A DNA stretch of 64,000 nucleotides from NCBI RefSeq assembly GCF_000719775.1, contig NZ_JOHR01000003.1, forward strand, positions 269,604 to 333,603. Reading direction: 5' to 3'. Shown in pieces: positions 25,700-35,279 of this stretch (position 1 is its first letter; every line of letters starts with the position of its first letter). The position numbers and the translations under genes are program-made. Source of the DNA: Streptomyces sp. NRRL F-5135. Its GTDB lineage: Bacteria > Actinomycetota > Actinomycetes > Streptomycetales > Streptomycetaceae. Under the pieces are notes generated by a model that was not told where the DNA came from, did not search any database, and saw only the letters and a program-made list of their open reading frames with translations.

Positions 25700-26566
25700 A
25701 TGAGCTCGGTGCACCACCGGACCGCCACCGTCGACGGCTACGAGATCTTCTACCGGGAGGCCGGCCCGGCCGACGCCCCCACCATCGTCCTGCTGCACGG
25801 CTATCCGACCAGCTCGTTCATGTTCCGCGAGCTGATCCCGCTGCTGGCCGACGACTACCACGTCATCGCGCCGGACCACCTGGGCTTCGGCCACTCCGAC
25901 GCTCCCCGCGTGGGGGAGTTCACCTACACCTTCGACGCCCTCGCCGAACTCACCTCCGGGCTGCTCGACCAGCTGGGACTGGGCCGCTACGCCCTCTACG
26001 TCCAGGACTACGGTGCTCCCATCGGCTGGCGTCTCGCGCTCCGGCACCCCGAACGGATCTCCGCCCTCGTCACCCAGAACGGCAACGGCTACGAGGACGG
26101 TTTCGTCGAGTCCTTCTGGAGCGACGTCTGGGCCTACGGGGCGAACCCCGGTCCCGACACCGAACCCGCCGTCCGCGCCGCGCTGAGCATCGACGCCATC
26201 CGCTGGCAGTACGTGCACGGCGTGCCCGACCCGAGCCTGGTCAGCCCGGACACCTGGGAGCACGACTTCGCCCTCGTCTCCCGTGAGGGCAACGACGAGG
26301 TCCAGCTGGCGCTGTTCCGCGACTACCCGAACAACCGCCCGCTCTACCCGCTGCTGCACGAATTCCTGCGCGCCGGCGAGGTTCCGGTGCTCGCGGTGTG
26401 GGGACGCAACGACGAAATCTTCGGCCCGGCCGGCGCGCGAGCCTTCGCCCGCGACGCCAAGGATGCGGAGGTGCACCTGATCAACGGCGGCCACTTCCTG
26501 CTGGAGAGTCACCTGGACGTCGTCGCGGGTTACCTGCGCGGCTTCCTCGGGCGGGTGCTGGGCTGA
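25700..26566 (+). CDS. Alpha/beta hydrolase with Asp nucleophile (dehalogenase/epoxide-hydrolase type)
   Basis: 288 residues. Oxyanion loop LLHGYPTS (His33), nucleophile elbow VQDYGAPIG with Asp103 instead of Ser, acid Asp238 in WGRNDEIFG, and base His265 in NGGHFLLES. Asp as nucleophile places it with haloalkane dehalogenases, fluoroacetate dehalogenases and epoxide hydrolases rather than esterases. Substrate unknown. No signal peptide; cytoplasmic. GGGGTTAGAA just before the ATG doubles as the end of the second dyad, so its ribosome site would be covered by a bound regulator. Confidence 0.88.
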   Translation: MSSVHHRTATVDGYEIFYREAGPADAPTIVLLHGYPTSSFMFRELIPLLADDYHVIAPDHLGFGHSDAPRVGEFTYTFDALAELTSGLLDQLGLGRYALYVQDYGAPIGWRLALRHPERISALVTQNGNGYEDGFVESFWSDVWAYGANPGPDTEPAVRAALSIDAIRWQYVHGVPDPSLVSPDTWEHDFALVSREGNDEVQLALFRDYPNNRPLYPLLHEFLRAGEVPVLAVWGRNDEIFGPAGARAFARDAKDAEVHLINGGHFLLESHLDVVAGYLRGFLGRVLG

Positions 26567-26577
26567 GCGGGTGTCTC

Positions 26578-27144
26578 ATGACTGATCTTCCGGCCGGCCG
26601 GTTCGGCTGTTCCGGGTCGTCGTCCGTGGCGGCGGCAGCCGCGCGGGCCGAGGACGTCACCCTCCTGATCAACAACGCCGGCGTCGCCGTCGGAGCCTCC
26701 TATCTCGACTCTCCGATGGAGGACGTGCGGCGGAACCTGGAGATCAACTTCTATGGCCCGTTGCTCGTCACCCGGGCGTTCGTGCCGGTCCTCGAACGCA
26801 ACGGCGGCGGACACATCCTCAACATCCACTCGGCCCTTTCCTGGCTCGCAGACGGCACGTCGTACAGCGCCTCCAAAGCCGCCCTGTGGTCCCAGACCAA
26901 CTCCCTGCGCCTGCGGCTGCGGTCACGCGGCATCGCCGTCACCGGCCTTCACGTGGGCTACGTCGACACCGGGATGACGACGGGCGTCGATGCTCCGAAG
27001 TCCGACCCCCGCGACGTCGCCTCGGCCGCACTCGACGGCGTCGAGGCGGGAGCGTACGAGGTGCTGGCCGACGATGTCTCACGCTGGGTCAAGTCGAAAC
27101 TGTCCGGAGAACTGGCCGACATGTACGAGACGCTGACGCGGTAG
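26578..27144 (+). pseudogene. SDR-family oxidoreductase missing its cofactor-binding N-terminus
   Basis: 188 residues from ATG 26578. The core is good SDR sequence: LINNAGV, Ser in IHSALSW, and the YSASKAA catalytic Tyr/Lys. The first ~60 residues of a normal SDR, with the TGxxxGxG NAD(P) motif, are absent and replaced by ~20 residues of unrelated sequence (GRFGCSGSSSVAAAAAR). Without that motif it cannot bind cofactor in the usual way, so it is probably a 5'-deleted relic, although the rest of the frame is clean. Confidence 0.65.
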
Positions 27145-27219
27145 CGCGGATCGAGGCACGCTCGGCACCACGGTCCGCCGGCCGGCCGACTGCCGCCGTT
27201 CGTGAAGGTAACGGGGTGT

Positions 27220-27981
27220 TCACGGCGTGTGGCCGCGCCCGTCGCGTGGGGCGAAGGTCGCGAGGGCTTCCACGTCGGTCGCCCGAGCGCGCAGGAAGTA
27301 GTCCGCCCACTCGCCGACTCGGGGGTAGGACGAGTCCTGGCGGACCTGAGTCACGGCCGCCTCGATGTCGAAGTGCGTCGTGCGCAGTTCGACGCCGGGT
27401 CCGAGGAGGCACCAGTGCGCTCCGGCCCTTCCGTACGGCATGCCGACGCTCCCGGGGTTGACCACGAGCCGGCCTTCGGCGAGGCGGACGAACGGCATGT
27501 GGGTGTGCCCGCAGACCACGGTGCGCATGTCCGTATCGAGGCCGCAGAAGACCTCCTTCCAGCGGTCGGAACGGGAGTCGACCAGGACGACCTCCTCGTC
27601 GTCGCGGGGGGTGGCATGACAGAACAGCACCTTTCCCAGGCCGCGGACGGACAGGGAACGTGAGGGCGGCAACGAGTCGAGAAGGACCACATGGTCCTCG
27701 CGCAGCTGTTCCGCCGCCCAGGGAGCGATGGGGTCGGGGATCGTGTCGCGCAGTCCCCGTCGGTATTCCGTGAGTTCGCGGTCGGCGTTGCCGCGGATCC
27801 ACACGACCCGGTCGCCGAGACCGGTGAGCAGATCGAGGACCCGCGTCGGTTGCGGGCCGGCCGCGATGTCACCGGTGAGCACGATGCGATCGGCGGCGTC
27901 GACGTCCGGTTCGGCGAGGACGGACTCCAACGCCGGCAGGACCCCGTGGATGTCGGACAGGACGGCGACTCGGTTCAGCAT
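27220..27981 (-). CDS. Metallophosphoesterase (YfcE/MJ0936-like)
   Basis: 253 residues with all calcineurin-like motifs in order: LSDIHGVLPAL, LTGDIAAG, WIRGNADRE, LFCHATPRD, and CGHTHMPF. Motif spacing fits small cytoplasmic phosphodiesterases that take a dinuclear metal centre. ATG 27981 was preferred over a GTG three codons earlier. Substrate cannot be deduced. Convergent with the SDR relic; monocistronic. Confidence 0.9.
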   Translation of the reverse strand: MLNRVAVLSDIHGVLPALESVLAEPDVDAADRIVLTGDIAAGPQPTRVLDLLTGLGDRVVWIRGNADRELTEYRRGLRDTIPDPIAPWAAEQLREDHVVLLDSLPPSRSLSVRGLGKVLFCHATPRDDEEVVLVDSRSDRWKEVFCGLDTDMRTVVCGHTHMPFVRLAEGRLVVNPGSVGMPYGRAGAHWCLLGPGVELRTTHFDIEAAVTQVRQDSSYPRVGEWADYFLRARATDVEALATFAPRDGRGHTP

Positions 27982-28122
27982 GGTCACCACTGTGCGACCT
28001 CGGCGGCGTTGCGCTCTACCCCGCCTGGGTAAGGGCCCGGACGAGGATCGCGACGCACCGCACGGCGCGCCGCTCGGGCCCCGCGCGGTGTCTCGTGCCC
28101 GGACACCGTGCGGGGACCTGAC

Positions 28123-28758
28123 TCATTCGGGGAGCGGACCGGGCTCGGTGGGACGCCCGAGGTAGGTGGACGAGCCGGAGCCGGGGACGTCGAGCTCCCG
28201 GAAGCCCACCCTGTCGTAGAAGGCGCGGGCCGGGCGGTTGGCCGTGGACATGCACAGGTGGACGGCGGGCACCGACTTGGCGTGCAGGGCCGCCAGCAGG
28301 GCGTTCATCAGGGTGCGCCCGTGTCCCCGGCGCTGCTGTCCCGGCAGCAGGTCGATGTGCAGGTGCGCCGGGTGGTCGGCCAGCTCCGGCACGACCATCC
28401 GCTCCGGGGTGTGCATGAGCGCGAGCATCTTTTCCGTGGGCGTGGTGGGCGGCGTCGATGGAGCGGGGTACCGGTCCGTCAGCCGAGGCAGCCACTCGTC
28501 CCGGAACGCCTCGGTGAACCGGGGCGTGTCGGCCGTCCCCACGATGTAGCCGACGGCCTCGCCCCGGCCGTCGTCCAGCACGAACGCCAGGTCCGGCTCC
28601 AGTTCGAGGTACGGCGCGGCGAAGATGTTCGGCAGGAGTTCAAGATCGGGGTAGATCTCCCGGGAGTCACCCCCCTCGTACCCGGTGCGCACGCAGACGT
28701 TGAACACGGCAGCGCGGTCCCCGGGGCGGTAGCGGCGGACAAAGGGTGAGGTCGGCAT
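28123..28758 (-). CDS. GNAT-family N-acetyltransferase
   Basis: 211 residues. Motif A for acetyl-CoA binding is clear: LHIDLLPGQQRRGHGRTLM, and the C-terminal NRPARAFYDRVGF is typical. The first half contains YEGGDSREIYPDLELLPNIF, recalling GNAT proteins related to the acetyltransferase-like domain of O-GlcNAcase. ATG 28758 selected; an upstream GTG would add 11 residues. Acceptor substrate unknown. Confidence 0.88.
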   Translation of the reverse strand: MPTSPFVRRYRPGDRAAVFNVCVRTGYEGGDSREIYPDLELLPNIFAAPYLELEPDLAFVLDDGRGEAVGYIVGTADTPRFTEAFRDEWLPRLTDRYPAPSTPPTTPTEKMLALMHTPERMVVPELADHPAHLHIDLLPGQQRRGHGRTLMNALLAALHAKSVPAVHLCMSTANRPARAFYDRVGFRELDVPGSGSSTYLGRPTEPGPLPE

Positions 28759-29055
28759 GGCCGCATCCTGCCGGACCGAGTGCGCTGCCACAACCGTACG
28801 ATCACCGCGGTCGGGCCGCCGGGACGGCGCGGGAGCGTGCTCGAAGTGCCGGTCACAGCCGCCAGCCGAGGGTTGCCAGAGGGCCGCGGTTCACGAGGGC
28901 GAAAACAGGGCACGGTGGTGACCGGGCGCCCAGGGTGGGTTCCCCCCGATGGCCGGGGAAGGACAGGGGCGTACTCCTTATGTCGGTGCCCTGGGCTTAC
29001 GACGTAGGGAGTACGGATCGAGGAGCGCAGGGGAACGTCGCGCACGTCGCATGTC
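28759..29055. other. Intergenic region before the peptide importer
   Basis: About 300 bp with short open frames only. No credible small gene or riboswitch was recognised here. Confidence 0.45.
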
Positions 29056-29084
29056 TTGACGCTGCTGCACCCCGGGTCTAGCTT
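29056..29084 (+). promoter_or_regulatory. Promoter of the peptide ABC importer
   Basis: TTGACG (29056-29061), 17-bp spacer, TAGCTT (29079-29084). It gives a leader of about 95 nt before the ATG at 29186, long enough for leader-based control, although none was recognised. Confidence 0.6.
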
Positions 29085-29185
29085 CGGCGTCTACAGATGC
29101 AGACCGAGTATGTGTATGTGGACGGCGATGGCGGCCGTGCGGACTCGGAACGCACCACAACAGCACTCCCGGAGACACGCCGACG

Positions 29186-30853
29186 ATGAAGTCCTCCGCT
29201 TCCTCCGCTCCCTCTGTTTCCTCCGATGCGCGCCCGGGCCGGGGCCGGTCCCGCACCCTGCTCACTCTGCTCCTCTCCGGCACGATGTTGCTGTCCGGCG
29301 GGTGTGCCGTGGCGAACGGCGACAGCGCCGGCGACGCGGGCAGCGCGGACGGCCGCACCCTGCGCGTGGTGCTCACCCAGGAACCGCCGACGCTGGAGCC
29401 CTGCGAGTCGTCCCTGACCGCCACCGGTGTCGTCGTCCGTTCCAACATCACCGAACCGCTCGTCGAACGCGACCCCACCTCGGGCGAGTTGCGGCCGTTG
29501 CTGGCGACCGGCTGGACCCAGACGCGGCCCACGACCTGGACCTTCGACATCCGCCCGGGGGTGACGTTCCAGAACGGCGACCGGTTCGACGCGCAGGACG
29601 CCGCCTTCTCCATCGACCGCGCCGTCAACTCCGACCTCGCCTGCAACGTGGACGGATACGTCTTCGGCGACGAGGAACTGGACGTACGCGTGGTCGGCCC
29701 GACCCGGCTGACCGTCACCACCGAGAAGCCCGATCCCATCCTCCCGCTGCGGCTGAGCTTCGTCGAGATCGTGCCGCGCACCACCGACACCGAGGCCAAG
29801 GTGCGCATACCGGTCGGCACCGGCCCCTACGCCGTGCAGTCCTGGCAGGCGGGCTCCGCGATCTCCCTGACCCGCAACGAGGACTACTGGGGCGAGGCCC
29901 CCGCCTACCCCCGGGCCCGGTACGTCTGGCGCGGCGACGCGAGCGTCCGCGCCGCCATGATCGACAAGGGCGAGGCCGACATCGCGATGTCGCTGGACCC
30001 GATGGACGCGGAGAAGAAGACCACCGTCGACTACCCCAACAACGAGACGACCGCCCTGCGGCTGGACGGACGCGAGGCGCCGCTGGACGACCTGCGGGTG
30101 CGCCGGGCGATCGGCATGGCCGTCGACCGCGAGGGCATCGCCGACGCCCTGCTGGGCGGACTGGCCGAGCCGGCGGCCCAGTTGGTCCCGCCCGGCGTGG
30201 TGGGCCACAACGACGCGCTCGAGCCCACCCCGTACGACGTGGACGCCGCCCGCGCGCTGATCGAGGAGGCGGCGGCCGACGGCGTGCCGACCGGCCGGGA
30301 GATCACACTGGTCGCACGCAACGGCCAGTTCGCCGGAATCGCGGAGACGGCCGAGGCCCTGCAGTACGAGTTGGGCCGGATCGGGCTGAAGGTGAAGGTC
30401 CGCATGGCCGACACCGCCACCCAACTCCAGTATCAGCTGCGGCCGCTGCCGCGCGGCGTAGGACCGATCGCCCTGCTGATCATGCACGGGAACCAGGCCG
30501 GTGACGCGGCGTTCACCACCAGCCAGTACCTGCTGAGCGACGGCCCGCAGTCCACCTTCGGCACGGCGGAACTCGACCGGCGCATCGCCGCCGCGGGCGG
30601 CCTGTCCGGTGCGGCGCGCCAGAGGGCCTTCGCCGGCCTGCTCGCGCACCAGAACGCGTCGGTGGCGCAGTACGCCTACCTGGCCCACATGCGCGGACTG
30701 CTCGGCCTGTCACCGTCCGTACGGTACCGGCCGAACTCCGCCACCGGAGACGAGATGCGGCTGGCGGACGTCAGCCCCGCGAAGGCCGCGGACGCGGCGG
30801 ATGCGGCGAAGGCGGCGGAACCAGCGAGGGCGGCGAAGGAGGTGCGGCACTGA
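29186..30853 (+). CDS. Family 5 (peptide/nickel-type) ABC substrate-binding lipoprotein
   Basis: 555 residues. Signal peptide TLLTLLLSGTMLLSGGC with lipobox Cys; mature region begins RTLRVVLTQEPPTLEPCES. Family-5 markers are LATGWTQTRPTTWTFDIRPG and GTGPYAVQSW. The C-terminus carries a low-complexity Ala/Lys tail (AKAADAADAAKAAEPARAAK) built of near-repeats, probably a flexible extension. First gene of a complete five-gene importer. Ligand class (oligopeptide, nickel, other) is not certain from sequence. Confidence 0.92.
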   Translation: MKSSASSAPSVSSDARPGRGRSRTLLTLLLSGTMLLSGGCAVANGDSAGDAGSADGRTLRVVLTQEPPTLEPCESSLTATGVVVRSNITEPLVERDPTSGELRPLLATGWTQTRPTTWTFDIRPGVTFQNGDRFDAQDAAFSIDRAVNSDLACNVDGYVFGDEELDVRVVGPTRLTVTTEKPDPILPLRLSFVEIVPRTTDTEAKVRIPVGTGPYAVQSWQAGSAISLTRNEDYWGEAPAYPRARYVWRGDASVRAAMIDKGEADIAMSLDPMDAEKKTTVDYPNNETTALRLDGREAPLDDLRVRRAIGMAVDREGIADALLGGLAEPAAQLVPPGVVGHNDALEPTPYDVDAARALIEEAAADGVPTGREITLVARNGQFAGIAETAEALQYELGRIGLKVKVRMADTATQLQYQLRPLPRGVGPIALLIMHGNQAGDAAFTTSQYLLSDGPQSTFGTAELDRRIAAAGGLSGAARQRAFAGLLAHQNASVAQYAYLAHMRGLLGLSPSVRYRPNSATGDEMRLADVSPAKAADAADAAKAAEPARAAKEVRH

Positions 30854-30854
30854 C

Positions 30855-31784
30855 ATGGTCCCGTTCCTGCGCAAGCGCGTCGTATCCAGCGCGATCCCCC
30901 TTCTGTTCGTGGTGCTGGGCGTGTTCTTCCTGGCCCGTATGACCGGCAACCCGGTCGATCTCTACCTTCCGCTGAGCGCCACCCCCGAGCAGCGAGCGGA
31001 CTTCTCCGCCGCCCAGGGCTTCGACGACTCCGTACCGGTACAGCTGTGGCACTACCTCACCGGTGCCGTACAGCTCGACTTCGGAACCTCCCTGCGCACC
31101 GGACAGCCGGCCGCCACCATGGTGCTGGACGCGTTTCCCGTCACCCTCCAACTCGCCGGTGTCACCATGCTCCTGGCGATCAGCGGCGCGTTGCTGGTCG
31201 GCAGCCTCGCCGCGTACCGGCCGGGCTCGGCGATCGACCGGATCGCTGGCCTGCTGTCGATGACCGCGGCGAGCATCCCGGACTTCTGGTTCGCGATCGT
31301 GGGAGTGCTGGTCTTCGGTGTGAGCCTGGACCTGCTGCCGACGTCCGGCACGCTGGGCGGCCCGGAGGTGTGGATCCTGCCCGTCGCCACCCTGCTGATC
31401 CGCCCGTTCGGTGTGCTGGTGCAAGTGGTCCGCGGCAGCATGGTCGGCGCGCTGTCCGCCCCCTACGTCAAGATCGCCCGCAGTAAGGGCGCCGATGCCC
31501 GGCGAGTCGTCTTCGGCCACGCGCTGCGCAACGCCGTCACCCCGGTCCTGACCGTCGCGGGGGACCTCACCGTGGCTCTGGTCAACGGCGCGGTGATCGT
31601 GGAGACGATCTTCGGCTGGCCCGGGATCGGCAAGCTCATGATCGATTCCATCCTCCAGCGCGACTTCGCGGTGCTGCAGGCGGCCGTGCTGCTGACCGCG
31701 GTGACGATCTTCGCGCTGAACATCCTCGTCGACGTCTGCCACGCGCTGCTCGACCCCCGGGTACGCCAGGCGGTGCCGGCATGA
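30855..31784 (+). CDS. Peptide/nickel-type ABC permease 1 (DppB-like)
   Basis: 309 residues with six helices. It opens MVPFLRKRVVSSAIPLLFVV, the classic start of DppB-type permeases, and has the EAA-like loop SAPYVKIARSKGADARRVVF plus the end motif FGWPGIGKLMIDSI. ATG 30855 lies 1 bp after the TGA of the binding protein, so the two are tightly coupled. Confidence 0.92.
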   Translation: MVPFLRKRVVSSAIPLLFVVLGVFFLARMTGNPVDLYLPLSATPEQRADFSAAQGFDDSVPVQLWHYLTGAVQLDFGTSLRTGQPAATMVLDAFPVTLQLAGVTMLLAISGALLVGSLAAYRPGSAIDRIAGLLSMTAASIPDFWFAIVGVLVFGVSLDLLPTSGTLGGPEVWILPVATLLIRPFGVLVQVVRGSMVGALSAPYVKIARSKGADARRVVFGHALRNAVTPVLTVAGDLTVALVNGAVIVETIFGWPGIGKLMIDSILQRDFAVLQAAVLLTAVTIFALNILVDVCHALLDPRVRQAVPA

Positions 31785-31798
31785 GGGAAGGAGCCACG

Positions 31799-32755
31799 AT
31801 GACCGACCGGATCGAGCCGCCCTCGGCCGCGGACACCCCACCCGCCCCCCGTCCGCCCCGCTGGTGGCTGCTGCTCGGCCGGGACCGGCTCGCCGCCGTC
31901 GCGTCCGCGGTCCTCACCCTGGTCGTCCTCGTCGCGCTCTCCGGCCGCCTGTTCATCGGGGACCGGGCGCAACGGCAGGACCTGCGCGCCTCGCTGCGCC
32001 CGCCCTCCCTCGACCACGGCGTCTACGGACTGCTCGGCACGGACGTGCTGGGACGCAGCGTGCTCGCCCGGCTGGTGGACGCCGCCGGTACGACGCTGTC
32101 CGTCGCGGTGCCGGCGGTGCTGTGCTCGCTGGTGATCGGCTCCGCGCTGGGACTGTGGGCCGGGTACCACGGTGGCGTGCGGGAGAGCGTCACGATGCGG
32201 GTGGCCGACGTCATCCTCAGTTTCCCCTCCCTGCTGATCGCGGTCGTCGTGCTGTACGTCTTCGCGCCGAGCGCGATGAACATCGTGCTGATCCTCGCGG
32301 TGACGCGGGTCCCCGTCTACCTGCGCACCGCCCGCGCCGAGTCGGCCGAGCTCAGGAGCCGGCTGTTCGTCGACGCGGCGCGGACCTTCGGCACACCGAG
32401 CCGGAAGATCATCTACTGGCATGTCCTGCCCATCGTGCTGCCGACGCTGCTGACGGTGGCCACCCTCGACTTCTGCTTCGTGATGCTGACCGAGTCCTCA
32501 CTGAGCTTCCTGGGCATCGGCATCCAGCCGCCCGACGTCAGCTGGGGCCTGATGGTGGCTCAAGGCCGTCAGTACCTCGGGACGGCGTGGTGGATCGCCG
32601 TGCTGCCCGGCGTCGCGATCGTCCTGACCACGGTGTCCGCCACCGTGCTCGCCGCCTGGGCACGCCTGGCCACGGACCCCGCCCAGCGCTGGCGTCTGAC
32701 GCTGCCCAGGAAGCGCCGCGGCGCCACGGCCGTTCCCACGGAGATGATCCAGTGA
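31799..32755 (+). CDS. Peptide/nickel-type ABC permease 2 (DppC-like)
   Basis: 318 residues. GTDVLGRSVLARLVDAA and the loop FVDAARTFGTPSRKIIYWHV mark a DppC-type permease, as does SLSFLGIGIQPPDVSWG. ATG 31799 has GGAAGGAG 5 bp upstream and is preferred over ATG 31781, which overlaps the previous stop. It pairs with the DppB-like permease. Confidence 0.92.
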   Translation: MTDRIEPPSAADTPPAPRPPRWWLLLGRDRLAAVASAVLTLVVLVALSGRLFIGDRAQRQDLRASLRPPSLDHGVYGLLGTDVLGRSVLARLVDAAGTTLSVAVPAVLCSLVIGSALGLWAGYHGGVRESVTMRVADVILSFPSLLIAVVVLYVFAPSAMNIVLILAVTRVPVYLRTARAESAELRSRLFVDAARTFGTPSRKIIYWHVLPIVLPTLLTVATLDFCFVMLTESSLSFLGIGIQPPDVSWGLMVAQGRQYLGTAWWIAVLPGVAIVLTTVSATVLAAWARLATDPAQRWRLTLPRKRRGATAVPTEMIQ

Positions 32756-33753
32756 AGCCCTCACCCTTCGATCCCGACCGCCCCGCGCTGGATGTCGAGG
32801 GCCTGTGCGTCGACCTGCGTACCCCCTCCGGCACGGTTCGCGCGGTGGACGGCGTCAGCTTCGGCGTGCACCGGGGCCGGACCCTCGCCCTGCTGGGCGA
32901 GTCGGGCTGCGGGAAGTCGATGACCGCGCTGTCCGTCGTGGGCCTGCTCGACCCGGTGGCCGAGGTGACCGGCGGGGCCGTCCGCGTGGGCGGCACCGAC
33001 ACACTGCGGCTGAGCCGGGCGGAGCGCAGGAAGCTCGCCGGCCCCGTGCTGTCCATCGTCTTCCAGGACGCGCTGACCGCCCTCAACCCCGTGCAGCCGG
33101 TCGGCCGGCAGCTCGGGGAACCGTTCCGTATCCACCGCGGGTTCTCCCGGCGCCGGGCCGAGGAGGAAGCGGTCCGGCTGATGACCCGCGTCGGTATTCC
33201 CGAGCCGCGGTTGCGGGCCCGCGCGTACCCGCACCAGTTCTCCGGCGGCATGCGGCAGAGGCTGCTGATCGCGATGGCCGTCGCGCTCGACCCCGACGTC
33301 CTGATCGCCGACGAGCCCACCACCGCGCTCGATGTCACGGTGCAGGCGCAGATCATGCGGCTGCTGCGGGACCTGCAGACGGAGCGGGACATGGCGGTCG
33401 TCCTGATCACCCATGACCTGGCGGTGGTCGCCCAGCGGGCGGACGATGTCGTGGTCATGTATGCGGGCACCGTGGTGGAGAACGGGACGGTACGGGAGGT
33501 CTTCTCCCACCCCCGCCACCCGTATACCAAAGGACTGCTCGACTCCGTTCCGGAGGACGCCGTCCGGGGCCGTCCGCTGCCCGCGGTACCGGGCAGCCCG
33601 CCGGATCTCAGCGCGGTGCCGTCCGGATGCGTGTTCCAGGACCGCTGCCCCCTCGTACGGGAACGCTGTGTGCGGGAGCGTCCTCCTCTGCGGTCCGTAG
33701 GAGCCTCCCGTTCCGCAGCCTGCCACTTCTCGGAGGAACTCCACCGTGTCTGA
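32752..33753 (+). CDS. Peptide/nickel-type ABC ATPase 1 (DppD-like)
   Basis: 333 residues from a GTG overlapping the permease stop (GTGA). Walker A GESGCGKS, Q-loop VFQDALTALNP, signature FSGGMRQR, Walker B VLIADEPTTALD and switch ITHDLAVV are all intact. The C-terminal oligopeptide/dipeptide extension (SGCVFQDRCPLVRERC) has the usual cysteines found in DppD/OppD proteins. Confidence 0.93.
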   Translation: MKPSPFDPDRPALDVEGLCVDLRTPSGTVRAVDGVSFGVHRGRTLALLGESGCGKSMTALSVVGLLDPVAEVTGGAVRVGGTDTLRLSRAERRKLAGPVLSIVFQDALTALNPVQPVGRQLGEPFRIHRGFSRRRAEEEAVRLMTRVGIPEPRLRARAYPHQFSGGMRQRLLIAMAVALDPDVLIADEPTTALDVTVQAQIMRLLRDLQTERDMAVVLITHDLAVVAQRADDVVVMYAGTVVENGTVREVFSHPRHPYTKGLLDSVPEDAVRGRPLPAVPGSPPDLSAVPSGCVFQDRCPLVRERCVRERPPLRSVGASRSAACHFSEELHRV

Positions 33754-34852
33754 GACGCCTGCGACCGAGACCTCCGCGACCGGAACTCCTGCGCCTGGGA
33801 CCTCCGCGACCGGGACCTCCGTGCCGGGCCGCCGTTTTGACGGCCGGGCCGACGCCCCGCCGTTGCTCGAGGTCGCCGGCGTGACCAAGACGTTCGGCCA
33901 CGGCCGGCGGCGTCTGACCGCCCTGGACGGCGTCGACCTGCGGCTGCGCGGCGGCGAGACCCTCGGGCTCGTCGGCGAGTCCGGCTGCGGCAAGTCGACC
34001 CTGGCCCGGGTCCTGCTCGGGCTGGAGCGGCCCGACGCGGGCACCGTGCGCTTCGACGGAACCGACCCGTTCACCCTGCGGGGCAAGGCACTGCTGGCCT
34101 GGCGGCGCCGGGTGCAGATGGTGTTCCAGGACCCGTTCGCCTCGCTCAACGCCCGGATGTCCGCCGCCGACCTCATCGGTGAACCGTGGCGCACGCACCG
34201 GGACGTCGTGCCCACGGCACAGGCCAGGGAACGCCGGGTCCGTGAACTGCTCTCCCTGGTCGGGCTGCGGGAGAGCGACGCCCACCGCTACCCCGACGAG
34301 TTCTCCGGCGGCCAGCGGCAGCGCATCGGCATAGCCCGCGCGCTGGCGCTCGACCCCGACCTCATCGTGTGCGACGAGCCGGTGTCCGCCCTGGACCTGT
34401 CAGTGCAGGCGCAGGTGCTCAACGTCCTGTCCGAGCTGCGCGAACGCCTGGGCGTCTCCTACGTGTTCATCTCCCACGACCTGTCCGTGGTCCGGTACGT
34501 CGCCGACCGGGTGACGGTGATGTACCTCGGCAAGGTCGTCGAACACGGCCGCACCGAGGACGTCTTCGACCGCCCCCTGCACCCCTACACCGCTGCCCTG
34601 ATGTCTGCCGCGCCCGTGCTGGACGCGTCCCGGGCCGCCGAGGACGCGGAGATCCGGCTGCGCGGCGAGATCCCCTCCCCGTACGACATCCCCTCCGGCT
34701 GCCGCTTCCGCACCCGGTGCTGGCAGGCCGAGGACCGGTGCGCCGACCTGGCACCTCCGGCCGTCTCCCGAGCGGACGCGGGGGACCCCGGAAGGCCCGG
34801 CCAACCCCACGCGGCGCTGTGCCACTTCCCGCTGGCCGGGGAACAGTCCTGA
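33746..34852 (+). CDS. Peptide/nickel-type ABC ATPase 2 (DppF-like)
   Basis: 368 residues from a GTG that overlaps the previous gene by 8 bp. After a Thr/Ser/Gly/Pro tail of ~35 residues (five-residue near-repeats such as ETSATGTPAPGTSATG), the ATPase carries Walker A GESGCGKS, signature FSGGQRQR, Walker B LIVCDEPVSALD and the Cys-containing C-terminal extension SGCRFRTRCWQAEDRC. Last gene of the importer. The repetitive N-terminal tail is unusual for DppF. Confidence 0.92.
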   Translation: MSETPATETSATGTPAPGTSATGTSVPGRRFDGRADAPPLLEVAGVTKTFGHGRRRLTALDGVDLRLRGGETLGLVGESGCGKSTLARVLLGLERPDAGTVRFDGTDPFTLRGKALLAWRRRVQMVFQDPFASLNARMSAADLIGEPWRTHRDVVPTAQARERRVRELLSLVGLRESDAHRYPDEFSGGQRQRIGIARALALDPDLIVCDEPVSALDLSVQAQVLNVLSELRERLGVSYVFISHDLSVVRYVADRVTVMYLGKVVEHGRTEDVFDRPLHPYTAALMSAAPVLDASRAAEDAEIRLRGEIPSPYDIPSGCRFRTRCWQAEDRCADLAPPAVSRADAGDPGRPGQPHAALCHFPLAGEQS

Positions 34853-34877
34853 CGCCGACGGCCGGCCGTGTGTCCGG

Positions 34878-35279
34878 TCAGTGGCCGAGGAACTCCCTGA
34901 TCTCGTCCAGCAGCATGTCCCGGCCGTACCGGGGGCGTTCCAGATGCGCATGGTGGTTCGCTTCGGGCAGGGGCCGCACCCGTACGTCCCGGGCGTTGAC
35001 CAGTCGCCGGGCGAGTCGGTCACCGTTTCCCGGGCGGGACCAGGAGTCGCGTTCCGCCCGGGCCGCCACGCGGCGTGTGCGGCGAGCCAATGGCCGCCGG
35101 TGGCCCAGCCGAAGGCGGACAGGGGCCCGGGCCGGCGCCGACGGACGAGTGACACGGCGGCGTCGATGTCGGCCGCCGCCTCGCCGGAGCGTACCTGCGG
35201 TGGCGCGGCCGAGGGATCCTGGCCCATCGCGGGCGGGTGATCGCTGTGCCCGAAGCCGCGCACCTCCGCGGGGCCGACC
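34878..35279 (-). pseudogene. Broken alpha/beta hydrolase
   Basis: Two frames together give hydrolase sequence. An N-terminal portion (VRGFGHSDHPPAMG, then an elbow-like SAFGWATGGHWLAAHAAW) is in one frame. The C-terminal end, with the likely catalytic His (NHHAHLERPRYGRDMLLDEI, stop at 34878), is in another. The middle domain is missing. Real family sequence split by frameshift and deletion, so a decayed gene. Confidence 0.6.

Noticed and set aside
29092..29185. Possible leader peptide or attenuator before the peptide importer (ATG at 29097 and 29113)
   Set aside because: Frames run on without a nearby stop or end in shadow sequence; no terminator/antiterminator pair seen.
29186..34852. Assigning the importer specifically to nickel or dipeptides
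   Set aside because: Family 5 binding proteins cannot be split by ligand from sequence alone, and no linked enzyme points to one.
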